Below are positions 20,741 through 33,984 of a DNA stretch of 64,000 bases, in pieces. The translations under genes and the position numbers were made by a program. The notes under the pieces were generated by a model. The model was not told the origin of the DNA, searched no databases, and was given only the letters and a program-made list of their open reading frames with translations. How positions within the stretch are numbered: position 1 is the first letter of the stretch; each line of letters begins with the position of its first letter. The stretch is from Nelumbo lutea (Eukaryota; Streptophyta; Magnoliopsida; Proteales; Nelumbonaceae): assembly GCA_022828595.1 (NCBI GenBank), contig JAKGHH010000005.1:63173655-63237654 (forward strand). The letters run 5' to 3'.

Positions 20741-23700
20741 ATATCCTACATATATACAAAGTATTATTTTAACTTTTTTGACTTTTAAATCTATAGCTTT
20801 GAAGTTTAATATTTATTTACATGTTGGTTTTGATTTTTTATCTTTATTTTTAAATGGAAAATGACATCTTAGATTCTATAAAAACAATTTTCTAACTTAA
20901 ATTAATGGATTTTAGGCCTTTAAAACGTGTTAAAAAATACAATTTAAATGCTACAGGTCAGGTTGGGGTGTTAATTAATTAATGATAATTAATAAGTATT
21001 TTAATAATGTCAATTATTAATTGGGATATAATCATTTTATATTTATATTAATTCCTATTAGTTATTTTATAAATATATAATTAGTGTTAATTGTTTACAT
21101 TATTATTATTATAAGTAATTATAATTAATGCTATTATTCTCCAATAAATATTTCATTTAGTGAAAGTTAAATTATAAACTTTCAATTATTCATTATTGTT
21201 AAACTAAAAGAATTATAAAAGCAAATACTATTTCAAGAATTAACTACATATCGTAATTATAACAAATTAATTACTTCATCATAAAAATACAAATTAAAAT
21301 AAATAAATAATAATAATTATAATTTCATATTACTTATTTCAAAATCAATACACACATAATAAGAATATAATATTATTAAATAATAGTAATAATAATATAC
21401 TTATTATTATTAATGATTCTGTAATTATTAATATATTATTAATCTATATTACTCAATAAAGACATGGAACAAAAAAATATTAAAAATTACCACTACATGA
21501 ATGAACTCAAAATCTATGAGTGAACAATTGACTTTAATTAATTGGATCGGGTTTCTTTGACCCGGCTTATTACATTTACTATTACTATTATTATTGTAAT
21601 GTTATACTTATTCTTTATTTTATAATTATTAACATATTAATAATATTTTAATAACAAATTAATTGAAATTTATATAACTTTATAACTGATAAATACACTT
21701 CCATTATTGAGGTTAGATTGGTGCACTTTTATTTAACTCTCCTTAATAACTTCTTAGGTAAATGTTTATTTATTTTATTTATATATATTATTATGATGCC
21801 TTCATTAATTTATACTATAATATTTACACATTGATAATTAATTTTTTATTTGTAGTGGCCATGTGTACCCTTGATGAGGTTGAAAACTATAAGATGAAGC
21901 TAGAACACAACATGATGGAGCATATAGGAGTTGTTAGTGACATGTGTCAACAATAAAAGTTGTAATAATATACATATCCCCAATGGAAGGAGGATCCAAA
22001 TACTTTTGAAATCTTTACCTGATGAATGGGAGCTAGTAGCACGATCTATATGGGAGAAGTATAAGAAAAAAGAAATACGAACATTTTTTCAAGCTGCTTG
22101 CAAAGTTGAACTGGCTGAAAAACAACACATTTTGCAAGGTATTAGGAGGATTGCCACACTTTCTCTCTTCCCAAATCTACGTATTGGAAGACATGTTGGT
22201 TATTGTGGCAATGGAAGAGATGGTAGAGACAAATGGTTATGCAAAACAAGAGTTTAGAATTCTAGATAATGAATGGGCACTTGAAGTGTGTAATTAGTTA
22301 ATGTATCATCCCTCTAGGAAATTAGGTAAAAACATGCCCAGTAATAAGGTAAAATGAAATGCATAAATATCCTTCTTATTCTATAGGCGATTTTGTAAAT
22401 ATTGATTGTTGATATTCTTTTGTTTTTTTTTGGGGGGGGGGGACTGTAAATATTCCTCTAATTGAATAGAACCATGTTTCTTGATCCTATTGATTAGTAC
22501 CATGTTTTTATTTTCAAATAATTTTACGTATTTGATATTGTTTCTACTATAATTTATAAGAATACCATATTGAAAATTATTGAATAATACTTTTTGTTGA
22601 CAAGTTATTTATGGAGTTGGAATTGAGGTTAATGGGTTACTGGGTCAGGTTTCAATCATATCTTTCGAAACTACCACTATGCACTTCTATATTGAGTTCA
22701 ATATGCCTAAAAACTGGTTTTTTAGAGAAAGTAGACATTCAATTGGATTCCTCAAATTGCAACTTCAGATAAGCAGTAATTCAATCCGGTTAGTATATTT
22801 ACATGCTATAATTTTTTTAGTTGTTTCGTGTTTCATATTATGTTGAATATGAAGTTAATTGCTTGCATCACTAAGTATAATGTCTTTCATTAAACGCCGA
22901 TCAATTGTATTCACTACCGGCTGAGAACACAACCGAACTACTTTTCTGTATTTTTTCCTTCTTCCATTCACATTCTCTTCTGTTATTTTGAATATTTAAC
23001 ACATATTTTTTTTTAAATGGGTGATAAGCCACCCTTCTTTTACCTCTCGATGACCTCTGTACGTTTGTTGTCGTCGCTTCATTGAGTTAATAGTTAGGTT
23101 AAGAATCTGATGCAATATGGATAAGGTGGGACGGATCTAAACATAATACGATTTCAGGTTTTACTTATTATCTAATAGGTTTGGTTTAACCGGTTATATG
23201 TATATAAGCCGACATAGTTTCCAAGAGACCCATGTTTAATGCATTTAAAAAAAAATAGGCAATGTAATTAATGATTTACATTAATTAATAATAATTAACA
23301 TTAATTAAGTCAGTTAGGTATTGAACTAAATCTTGTTTAAGTCATTAATGATAATTAATAATATTGTTAATAATAATTATTTAATATTCATACTTAAATT
23401 CAATTCAGTTTCAATAAAACCCGGTTTTAATGTTATATTCACCAATTATATAACTTTATAAATAGTTATATTTAATTAATTGAAATAGTTGTTGAAGATT
23501 TCTTACTTCGGTTATTTAATTTCAGAATGTGTGCTAAATTAATTATTTAAATAAATAGTAACTGCAAATTACAAACTAATTAAAATATTAATAAATATAT
23601 ATACCATAATTAAAACTTATTGATAAATATTCACTAGAATTTTTTTTACAAAAAATATCAATTTATTTTCTTTAAACATACATTAATTTTGATATTAGAA

Positions 23701-26140
23701 GTAATTTTTTAGCAATAAGTATATATTAATATTTTTAGTTATTTTTGTCAACTATTAGTGAAAAATTAATAACTAATTAAAATATTAATAAATATAAATG
23801 TCAATTAAATATTATTGATAACCTTTCATTGGAAATTTTTTTCTATAAAGTTAAATTTATTTTTCTAACATTGACATTAATTTTGATATTTTCAGTAATT
23901 TTGGTCGGTATATTAAAAAAACATTATTGCTAATTTATTGTTTTCAAATATTATTATTACCATTCTTGATATAACAATCAGTAATATTCAAATTCATTAA
24001 TATTGTCAATTACCAATTTATAATTACGAACATTGTGGATATTTAATGAATATTATTTAATATCATTAATTATAATTAAAAAATCTATTAATTAATTAAT
24101 AATGTTTATTAATCGAACAAACCCCATTATTTATGTCATACTGATCATTAATTAATATATTATTAACATTAGTGATTTTATAACCATTAATTATATAACT
24201 TTGTAAGTAGGAAAATTTAATTAATATAAATTATTTACTGAAAATTACTGACTTTGGTACTTTAATTTCAAGAAGTGTGACTAAATTACTTAGTGAAAAT
24301 TTGATTATGACAAGTTAATAATTAATCAAAATATTAATGAATTAATATATTATTAACATTAATAATATTATAATCACTAATTATTTATCTTCATAAATAG
24401 TTGCATATAATTAATAGAAATTAGTTGCTGAAAATTACTGATTTCAGTTATTTAATTTCAGATTGTGTGCCTAATTTAATTATTTTAATAAATGATAACT
24501 GAAAAAGTAATAATTAATTAAAATAATAATAAATATAAATTCCACAATTAAAACTTATTGATAAATATTCACTGGAAAAGTTCTTTCAATAAATATACAT
24601 TTATTCTCTTTACATTTACAGTATTTTTGATATTATCAGTAACTTTTTTTACAATTTTCATTGGAATATTTATTGAAAAATTATCATTGGAATATTTATT
24701 CATAATATCTATGTTATAATTTCAGTAATGTAAGTAATTATTCCAGTAATAATATAACATGTTAAATAAAAGCAATTTTTTTAATAAATATAAATTTAAT
24801 TTCTTTACATTTGCATTAATTTTGATATAAGCATTAATTGTCTAAAAACAAGATATATAAATATTTTCAGTTATTTTGGTCAATTATTACTAGAAAATTA
24901 ATAATTAATTAAAATGTTAATAATCATAAATTTCACAATTAAAAATTATTGATAACTTTTCATTGGAAAATTTAATGAAGTAAAATTAAATTTATTTTTC
25001 TAATATTCACATTAATGTTGATATTATTAATAATGTTTTAGCAATTAATAAGTTCAAATAAATCATAAACATTTATGACTAGCAATATTGCTATTACGAT
25101 TATAATTTCTATTATTAGTCATATTAATTAATAAATTAATATACGTAATTTATGAATTATATTAATTAATTTAAATTTTAAAATAAAATTATAAAAATTA
25201 ATTCTTTTTCGATAACTATAATCACCTATATTAATTATAAATAAATATTATGAACATATTAACAATTAATTATAGTAATTTTACTAATACTTATATTATC
25301 TCACTACGAATACATTTTTAAAATACAAAAAATAAATTAAATAATCTTAATATTCTAATAATGAATACTTTATGGAAAATATAATTAATTATAATTTACT
25401 ATTTAAAGAATAACTATTTTTTATTGAGAAATGTTATTACTTAAAAGATATCAATAGTATATAAGCACCAATATTTAATATTAATAAAACTAACAAATGC
25501 ATAAATTAATATTTTTTTACTTACAAATAATTTTCATATATCATTAAAATTATTAGTAGGATTATTGATATTACTATTATTTTTATGAATACTTATATTA
25601 ATTAAAAAACTAATATAATTAAATAATTACTTTTACTAATTATACTACTATGTTTCTTTATAAAATTAATGATATAAATTTATTTAATTTCAGTAGCCAT
25701 AATTACTTATATTAATTATAATTGTATATTATTAACATTGTAACAATTAATTATGTTACTTTTACTAATACTTCTGTTATTTTACTATGAATACATTTTT
25801 AATGTATTTAAAATACAAAAAATAACCTTAATATTCGAAACGAAATATGTTTAAAACATATAATTTATTATAATTTCATATTTAGACATACACTACATAT
25901 TTATCAACACTACTTTATTGACTCAACTTATTTGTGTGTTATTACAACAATTTGTATATACATTAATGAAACATGTATTTATTATTTTTTATGCAAATAT
26001 TTCGATTGATATAACATTGCCAAATTATATAAAATTCATTTTTAGGTACGTCATCCTTACCTATATTTAATCTGTGTAATAACCTGATTTTACTTTTATT
26101 GATTGTTAGTTATTTGACCTAGCCATTATTTTATATTATT
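20741..26140. repeat. Very AT-rich tract of about 5.4 kb with degenerate repeated blocks
   Basis: Dominated by AATTAATTA, TAATAATAAT and ATTATTAAT runs. Longer blocks recur. One is TTGATAA(A/C)(T/C)(A/T)TTCA(C/T)TGGAA followed by AAATTTATTTT and TTTGATATT (about 23620, 23815, 24560, 24945). Another is ATAACTTTATAAATAGTTAT-like sequence, then TTACTGATTTCAGTTATTTAATTTCAG, then GTGTG (about 23455, 24200, 24390). Spacing of about 190-740 bp suggests an old, rearranged tandem array. No gene apart from the gag fragment near 22 kb. Confidence 0.65.
21868..22257 (+). pseudogene. Ty1/copia gag fragment (UBN2-type)
   Basis: The reading NYKMKLEHNMMEHIGVVSDM, then after a stop and frame change IQILLKSLPDEWELVARSIW, resembles the gag domain of copia elements, where LLxSLPDxW is characteristic. 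The ensuing KKEIRTFFQAACKVELAEKQ is also consistent. No zinc knuckle, LTR or pol was found nearby, so it is an isolated relic. Confidence 0.6.
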
Positions 26141-26176
26141 TAGATGCAAATAGGTATATATATTATTCATATGTTA

Positions 26177-28819
26177 TTTTCATGTATAGTTGAAATGGAT
26201 TTAAATGAAAGACAACGGGCCAAGGAGCCTCGAAAATTAAGAAGATTTATTTTGATCCAACATAGAAATAGAAGAAAACAGTTTGATACTTCTACTACTT
26301 TCAGTCGTAGACTATCTGCTCCTAATCATAACATTATTGGTATATAGCTTGACTGTTCATATTAAATATTAGTACACTTTTTTATTTATAGAATTGAAAC
26401 TAATGAAGTATTTTTCGATAATTTTACAAGAACAAGTTAGGAATTCTCAAAATCACAGGAACTTTATATTTACTAAACGTAGAAAGGAAGCAAACCAAGT
26501 TTTGGAGGACGATGCACATGGTACATAAATATTATTTACAATGTATTTAATATAACTACTTTTAATAAATTAATTACTAATTGATTAAGATATACAGGAG
26601 ATGGTAATAGGATAAATGAGCATTTGTCTTTAGATGAAACGATAGATGATGTAGAAGAAAGAGGATATGCTCATTTAACTTTAAACGATATGTTTAACGA
26701 TGAAAAGGAAAATATCATTGATGGCACTCAACACAGTAAGTATTTTACAGAAATTAGATATATAGCCCCTTTTAACAATATTGATGCCCATTTAAAATAT
26801 TTGAAATTTTACTTTATATGAAATATAAAAGAAATTTGGGATTTTGGACCTCCTACTGAAGTATGTACTTTACTGTGGAACAATTGTTTGGTATGAAGAA
26901 AGGAATAAGAATGCTAGTAGAACTTCAACTTCCTAGTTTTCAATTTGTTGCCAAGTTGGAAGTGTTAAACTATCATATCTACAAGAAACTCCAAGATTTT
27001 TAAAAGAGTTATTAGATTGTGAAAGAGGAAGAAGATCAAAGAAATTTAGAGATAACATTAGAGCTTACAACTCCTTATTTGCCTTTAGTTTTATGGGAGG
27101 AAAATTTGATAATAAGATCAATGATGGTAGAGGTCCTTATGCATTTCGTTTAAATGGGTAGAACCACCACAAGTTTGGATCTTTATTACCATTGCGTGGA
27201 AAATGACCAAAATTTGCACAGCTCTACATATAGATACATCCAATGAGGTATCAAATAGGATAAATGCAATAAATGATAATGTGGGTTCCAATGAGTTGGA
27301 TAGAGAAATTGTTGAAGGGTTATTAAATATGTTAGATGAACATAATGCCCTTTCAAAGGTATTTAGAATGGCGCGAGATAGATTTAATGAAGAAAATCTT
27401 ATTCCAATTCGATTAAAACTCATTGGTAATCGTCAAAAAGATGGCCGGCAATACATCTTACCTACTGCATCTGAGATTGCAGCAATTATATTAGGAAATG
27501 GAGAATATGATGCACACTGAGATGTTATTATTGAAGAAAGATCAGGTGGTCTCAGGAGAATTAATGAATTGTATCCAAGTTTTATGGCAATACAATATCC
27601 ATTATTATTTCCATATGCAGATGATGGATTTAGAGTAGATTTGTTATTAACAAATCCTCAAAATGGACGTGCAATGAAACGCACGAAGATGAGCATGCGT
27701 GAATATTATGCATTTAGATTGCAACAAAGGCATTTTGAAGGACAATCATTAATCCGATGTGGATGTTTGTTCCATCAATTTGTTGTTGATGCAGAGTCAT
27801 GTATAAAAGAGAACAGGTTGACTTATTTCAGGAATAACCAGTCAAATATTTGTGCAAAACTTTATACAGGGTATAAGGGATGCAATTACTGCAAGAAACA
27901 CTAATGCATCATTTGTAGGATGATGCATTGTGTTGCCATAATCTTTCACTAGAGGCCCAAGATTATAAGGTTCAAAATTATCAAAATGCAATGGCCATCT
28001 GTAGATGGGTTAGATCTCCTGATCTCTTTCTTACATTTACATGTAACCCAAAATGGAATGAAATAAAGTGATTTGTAGAGATCATATCTGGGCAAAAAAA
28101 AAAAAGAAGACCAAATATTGTTGCTCGCATCTTCAAGATAAAATTGGACCAAATGTTGAGAGATTTGAAGAAGAATTTCATACGTTTGGGAAGAGTCATT
28201 GCAAGTATTGTAATTATTCTGTAATTCTATTCATATATATTTAAATCATATAATTTTAGTATGTATAATAATTTAATTTATTTTTTTATTTTATAGCAAT
28301 TTATACCATTGAATTTCAAAAATGTAGGCTCCCACATGCACATATTCTGTTATTCTTACACTAAGATGATAAACTTTCAACACCAATAGAAGTTGATAGA
28401 ATTATTTCAGTTCAACTTCTAAAGAATGATAAGATCCTGAGACATATAAAATAGTGGTTCAGTATATGGTTCATAGTCCATGCGGAGAATTAAACTCAAA
28501 TGCTCCTTGCATGATTAATAGAAAACTCTCTAAGCATTATCCTAAAGAGACAACATTTGATGGAAATGGTTATCCTATATATAGGAGAAGAAATAATAGA
28601 CATATTGCAATGAAGAATGGCCATATTTTAGATAATCGATGGATTATTCCATACAATATTGATTTACTTTATCGGTTTCAAACACATATCAATGTTGAAT
28701 TATGCAATCGTTCAAAATCTATTAAGTACTTATTTAAGTACATTAATAAAGGACAAGATAGGGCCACTGTTGTTATTGAGAAAGATGCAAAAGTAATCAC
28801 TATGAAATTCGTGATGTAA
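26177..28819 (+). pseudogene. Helitron Rep (rolling-circle initiator) domain, decayed
   Basis: Short N-terminal pieces (26177-26340, 26401-26520, 26602-26739) each end in GT and look like small exons. From 26830 the reading resembles plant Helitron proteins across several frames: NDGRGPYAFRLNG at about 27120, EVSNRINAINDN at 27245, ELYPSFMAIQYPLLFPYADDG at 27565, REYYAFRLQQR at 27700, FLTFTCNPKWNEIK at 28030. The HUH motif is seen as LPHAHILLFLH (about 28329-28361), preceded by an apparent 92-nt GT-AG intron (28205-28296). The catalytic-tyrosine segment KYLFKYINKGQDR lies at about 28722-28760. Stops near 27160, 27520, 27902 and 28070 make it non-functional. Termini of the element were not found. 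Confidence 0.85.
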
Positions 28820-30218
28820 GAGAAGTTGATGAGATTAAAACTTATTTGGATTGTTGCTATATTTTAGTAGCGGAAGCTTGTCGGAGAATATTTATGTTTG
28901 ATATTCAATCCTAATTCCCAAGTATTGAAAGATTATTATTTCATCTCCCTGATGAGCAAACTATTACCTTTAAGGATAATGACAATTTAGTCGGGGTTTT
29001 GAATAGGTCCGATTTGGAGCACACTAAGTTTACTCAAAGGATGTATGCAAATAGTATATATGATGATGCAAGGGAGTTGACATATGCTGGTTTTCCTACA
29101 AAGTGGGTGTGGAATCAACAAAACAAAAATTGGACAAAAAAATAATCGGATAAATCAATTGGGAGAATCTACCATATACACCCAACTTCAGTTGAATGAT
29201 TTTATCTTAGAATGCTTTTAAATATTGTAAGAGGTCTTAGGAGTTTTGAGGAAATCAGAACAGTGAATGGAATCATCTACTTTACATTTAAATCAACATG
29301 TTTAATGCTTAGATTGTTAGATGATGATTATGAGTGGCATGAAGTTATTGAATAAGCCAGTTTGTGGTCTATTGGTCAACAACTACGAAAAATATTTGTA
29401 ACAATTCTTTTATTTTGTGAGGTTTAGACCCTAATGAGTTATGGAATAAACCTTCAGGTGAATGATTTTATTTTAGAATGCTTTTAAATATTGTAAGAGG
29501 CCTTAGGAGTTTTGAGGAAATCAGAACAGTGAATGGAATCATCTACCTTAACTTTAAGTCAACATGTTCAATGCTTGGATTGTTAGATGATGATTATGAG
29601 TGGCATGAAGTTATTGAATAAGCCAGTTTGTGGTCTACTGGTCAACAATTACGAAAAATATTTGTAACAATTCTTTTATTTTGTGAGGTTTAGACCCCAA
29701 TGAGTTATGGAATAAACCTTAGGAATTGCTTCTAGACGATATATTACATCGTCAAAGAAGAATACTAGAAGACAACTCAATTAATCTTTTAGATGGACAA
29801 TTAAGGAACTATGCATTACATGAAATTGAAAAGATATTAAACAAGTGCAATAGTTCTCTTAAAGATTTTCCAACACTTCCATTTCTAGATATGTCATTCC
29901 AAATTCGGGTTGAAAATAGACTAATTCGAGATGAAATGATGGAATTTCTCAAGGATTGCATTCATTGAATGTGGAACAAAAAATTGTATTTGAAGCAATC
30001 TTACAAGCAACCCATACAAATTCTGGAGGATTATTTTTTGTGCATGGAAATAGAGGTACGAAAAAACTTATCTTTGGAAAGCAATAATTGTACAGTTAAG
30101 GTCTGAACAAAGGATTGTGTTAGTGTGTGCCTCATCAGGAATTACAACGCTTTTACTACCTGGAGGAAGAACTGGCCATTCAAGATTTAAGATTCCCCTT
30201 GAAATACATTACCATTAA
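28820..30218 (+). pseudogene. Helitron PIF1-like helicase region, decayed and truncated
   Basis: Follows Rep with the family's linker (SIERLLFHLPDEQTITF, ELTYAGFPTKWVW, then VRGLRSFEEIRTVNG). The helicase starts near 29975 and its Walker A box is degraded to GNRGTKKTYLWK, where the family has GxGGTGKT. The next motif (VLVCASSGITTLLLPGGRTGHSRF) is recognisable, then similarity stops near 30218, so the remaining helicase motifs are absent. The region contains several stops and a 266-bp direct duplication. Confidence 0.82.
29193..29721 (+). repeat. Direct duplication, period about 266 bp, inside the Helitron
   Basis: Copy 1 (about 29193-29455) and copy 2 (about 29459-29721) both begin GAATGATTTTAT and end near ATGAGTTATGGAATAAACCTT, with few differences (for example GTCTATTGGTC versus GTCTACTGGTC). 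Both share the in-frame stop in GTTATTGAATAAGCC. Confidence 0.93.
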
Positions 30219-30662
30219 TTAGTAGAGATTATCATTACTTCCATAAATTATTTAATAATGATAAATAAATTAGTATAATAATGATTAATATTAATAATTA
30301 CTAATATTGATGATTAATCTTATACTAATTTTGCAAAATCCCCATTCCCGTTTTTACAAAATTTTGTATTTTTTATTATTTTAAAACAAGTAATTGAGCT
30401 CTTGGACCAATCAGATCTCAACACTTTCCCACCCCCAAAACAAATTTAAAGTGGAGTCATAATTTAGTGTGAATACGATTATTGTTCTCACGCTAACCAC
30501 GATTCCTCTCGAAATAGGTGTGCTAACCTACGATTATGTTCATTATCTTTCAACCAAATTAACAGCTTCACCATGGACGACATCGAAACAGGGGGAGAGC
30601 AAGAATAGAGAGAGCACGAACATAAAGAGAACCAATTGTTTGGGCGCACACTTTCTTAAAGC

Positions 30663-30703
<41 letters not shown>

Positions 30704-30928
30704 CTGCACCAGTCTCATGGCCTCAAACTTGGTGACGTTAAGAGATGGAAGAGAGCATAAGTAAAAAGAGAAACATCAAACATCAAACACAGTTCAATCA
30801 ATGGCCGTTCATTCTTCCAGGCATGCCTTTCATATAATTTTTCTCTTAATCTACTAGTTGTTTACGAGGTTTTAATCACCATCAAAGTCGTTGGACGACA
30901 TTTGGGTGGGAAACAAGGGTGGATATCT
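30219..30928. other. Intergenic sequence with a CT microsatellite
   Basis: No gene recognised. 30666-30699 is a pure (CT)n run of about 17 units. The 88-residue frame over it is composition-driven. Confidence 0.5.
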
Positions 30929-31161
30929 GTTAAGATTAGAGTCCGTTCAGTATTATCTTGTTTGTATATATCTTCTTAACCTAATCTTATCATGAAAACT
31001 TCAATAAGATATGAAAGATATCTTTGAGACCCTGTAAACATAGGAGATTTAGTAGCCATAAGCTTAGGAGGCTCGGTGGTTGAATTCATATGTATATATA
31101 CTTGAATTCTCAATGAATATCACACAGAACTAGAATAAACCAGACAAGCTCTGGTTTTTCA
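30929..31161 (+). repeat. 5' LTR of the copia element
   Basis: Begins TGTTAAGATTAGAGTCCGTTC and ends CTCTGGTTTTTCA. Matches 35557-35769 through AGTATTATCTTGTT, TGTAAAC(A/T)TAGGAG and TTGAATTCTCAA. Confidence 0.9.
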
Positions 31162-31174
31162 TGGTATTAGAGCC
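31162..31174 (+). promoter_or_regulatory. Primer binding site for initiator tRNA-Met
   Basis: TGGTATTAGAGCC directly follows the LTR and differs at one base from TGGTATCAGAGCC, the usual plant copia site. Confidence 0.8.
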
Positions 31175-32017
31175 AATCTTTCATCCGACGCTGCTGTCGT
31201 GTAATCAACACAATTATCAGACGGAAGCGGGTTCCACAAACCCCACTTTCGACGGAAATCAAGCCTCCTTGGGTTGGTCTAGGTTTCGTCGTTGCCATAT
31301 ACTCTCACGACCGAATGATTCATCCAGATCATCAGCGACCCACGTTTTGGATCTCTGACCCGATGCAAACCTCTTCAACCCTGCCAGTCTCGGAGGTGGT
31401 GGCTCTGTCTCTGACGCTATTGCACTCGTCGGAGACTTAAACAGAATCGACGAGACACTCTCTTGTGCGGTGAGAATATTGGTTGCTCATCGATTTTAAC
31501 GGCTTGTTGTGCTTTGCAACCCGACCGGAATATCGCCTTCAAGCTCGCCCAAATCCCTGTTTTCTCCCGTTTTGATTTTGGTATTACAGGAGCTGTTGCT
31601 GCGGTTTTCTCGGCCTTCTCCGCAGAGCATCGACGGTTTCTCCCACGATGACGGCTCCTGTCCTTCGACCTGACCCTCCCTATACATGAGACTCTCGGCG
31701 ACGACGGTGTTCGCCACCGGCAAAGAACAAACTTTCAATTCAGCACTCCGTTTTCTGTAGAGTTCGATCTTCGCCTTCGTCCTACCAAGGTTGCAACTGG
31801 CGGTTCCGTTTTGAGTTGCGTTTTTCGCAGAGTTCTTTGATCTTCTTCTCCTTCTACAGAAGTTCCGTTTGGCTGAAACTGTTGATCAAACAACCTTCCT
31901 AACAAGGGCTCAAGTCTCCGGCGAGTCAAAGTTCTGCGGTAGGTTTTAGGGAGAACCTGAGATCGGTTCTTTGTCTCTTGTGGCATCGATCGTGGGCTTT
32001 CAGACACAATAGTCGAC
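31175..32017 (+). other. Copia leader / lost gag region, unusually GC-rich
   Basis: About 840 bp without a recognisable gag domain. Its base composition is clearly richer in G and C than the rest of the element. Frames on both strands (such as 31735-32112 minus) show no familiar domain. It could be an eroded leader and gag start, or inserted or captured sequence. Confidence 0.4.
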
Positions 32018-32563
32018 ATGGCTGAAAACAGAGAAAAAGGAGCAGGGGCAGGAGGAAAAGGTCGTGGCGGCCAAGTCAATGCCCATACAGCCAAAGCCTC
32101 TGCGCAAGGCAATGCATCTCAAGGAGAATCAATTGATGCAGCCAAGACTGGGTTAAATGGACTGAGTAGTGAGCAGTGGAACATGTTACTCAACCTTTTG
32201 AACACATAGAAAGAGGGGAGTCAACGACTAAGTGGTAAGCAAAAATTGTCAGAATGGATAATAGACACAGGGGCCTCTCATCATATGACAGGAAGCCTCA
32301 AGTCGATGAGAGACATAAAGAATGTCATTCCGTGCTCTGTCGGGCTACCAGACGGGAAAGCAACAATAGTAGAGAAAGAAGGCACAGCTGCACTCGACGA
32401 TCATCTGAAACTGACTAGTGTTTTATATGTGCCTAGTTTGAATTGCAATTTACTTTTCGTATTGCAATTGATTGAGGAATTGAATTGCATTGTCCAGTTC
32501 ACTAATAAATTCTGTGTGATACAGGACCGCACTACGAGGATGCTGATTGGAGCATGTGAGTAG
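32018..32563 (+). pseudogene. Copia gag tail and aspartic protease
   Basis: A Gly/Ala-rich gag end (from the Met at 32018) runs to a stop at 32209. In a second frame the protease shows WIIDTGASHHMTG with the catalytic DTGA intact, then VLYVPSLNCNLLFV. The frame ends at 32563. Confidence 0.8.
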
Positions 32564-33773
32564 CGAGAGGGACTATTATTTCTGGAGCATTGCATCAACA
32601 AGAGCAATGAAGACTATAAAGAGCAGGACATGTGATATTTGGCATCAAAGGTTAGAGCATCATTCTTATAGAATTGTTAAGTTGCTGCCTTTTATTAGTA
32701 CTAAGAATAATAATGATGGCAGTATTAAGGGTTGTGATGCATGCTTCCAAGCTAAACAATGTCGATAAGAGTTTGTTTCTAGTAATAATAAAGCATCCGA
32801 TATTTTTGAGTTAATTCATTGTGATTTGTGGGGTCCTTATAGAACTGCAGCTTCTTGTGGTGCTCACTATTTCTTGACCATAGTAGACGAATTTTCTAGA
32901 GGCGTTTGGATTTATCTTCTGGTTGATAAGACGAAAGTGGGATGAGTTCTTTGAAATTTTTTTGCTATGGTTCAAAGGCAGCTTAACAAACCTATAAAGG
33001 TGATCCATAGTGATAATGGGACTGAGTTTGTCTGCTTGGTTAGTTATTTTGCTGAAAGTGGTATTATTCATCAAACCACTTGTGTCGGGACCTCTCAACA
33101 AAACGGGAGGGTTGAACGCAAGCACCGCCACATACTCAATGTTGCCCGAGCTTTGCGCTTTCAAGCCAGCTTGCCTATTGATTTTTGGGGGGAATGTGTC
33201 CTGACTGCATGTTATTTGATCAATCGGACACCGTCCATTCTGTTGAAGGGAAAGACTCCCTATGAAATGTTATTTGGGCGACCTCCTTCTTATGATAATG
33301 TGTGAGTTTTTGGTTGCTTAGCATATGCGCACAATCATGGACATGGAGGGGATAAATTTGTCAGTCGAAGCAGACGGTGTGTTTTTGTTGGGTATCCTTT
33401 TGGAAAGAAAGGATGGAGCTTGTATGATTTAGAGTCCGACATGTTCTTTGCATCAAGAGATGTTACTTTTTTAGAGCATGAATTCTCGTATGCACACAAG
33501 GAAGATGCACAGCCGAACAAAGCACAAGGCCAATTTAATTGTGGAATAGGTGGGACAGATGAGGTGTTGGTACCATCCACTTATTTACCTGGACTAGCAA
33601 ATGGTGAGATGGAGGCTAACCAGCGAGGTGAACTCGCTAAAGAAGGAGTCCGTATAGAAGAAGGAACCCGCGTAGACCCGAATGCAAATACTGGTGAACC
33701 CATGCATTCTTGTGACGCCACCACAGAAAATGCAAGCGAAGACGGTCTTGATGTCAGGGGGTGGCGATGTTGA
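32564..33773 (+). pseudogene. Copia integrase
   Basis: The pre-integrase zinc region (CDIWHQRLEHHS, then CDACFQAKQCR) is followed by the core with all three catalytic residues: IVDEFSR, HSDNGTEF and NGRVERKHR. The C-terminal part reads KTPYEMLFGRPPSYDNV and VFVGYPFGKKGW. Stops lie at about 32768, 32945 and 33304. Confidence 0.9.
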
Positions 33774-33984
33774 GCAACATCAGCACTCTGAATTTCATTT
33801 GGGGCATTGGTATCGACAGAAACAGCAGTCCACAAGGTTGAGAGATTATGTGCTTCACACCACACAGCGCTTGAGTCCCTCTCCGCGTCCCTTTGCAAGC
33901 TCACTCGGCCAATCACATTCTGCAAGTAGTCCTTATCCCATAGATAACTATGTGAACTGTAACAATTTTTCTTGTTGACATTGT

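Noticed and set aside
31735..32112. 125-residue minus-strand frame in the copia leader
   Set aside because: No familiar domain, antisense to the gag tail, and explained by GC-rich composition.
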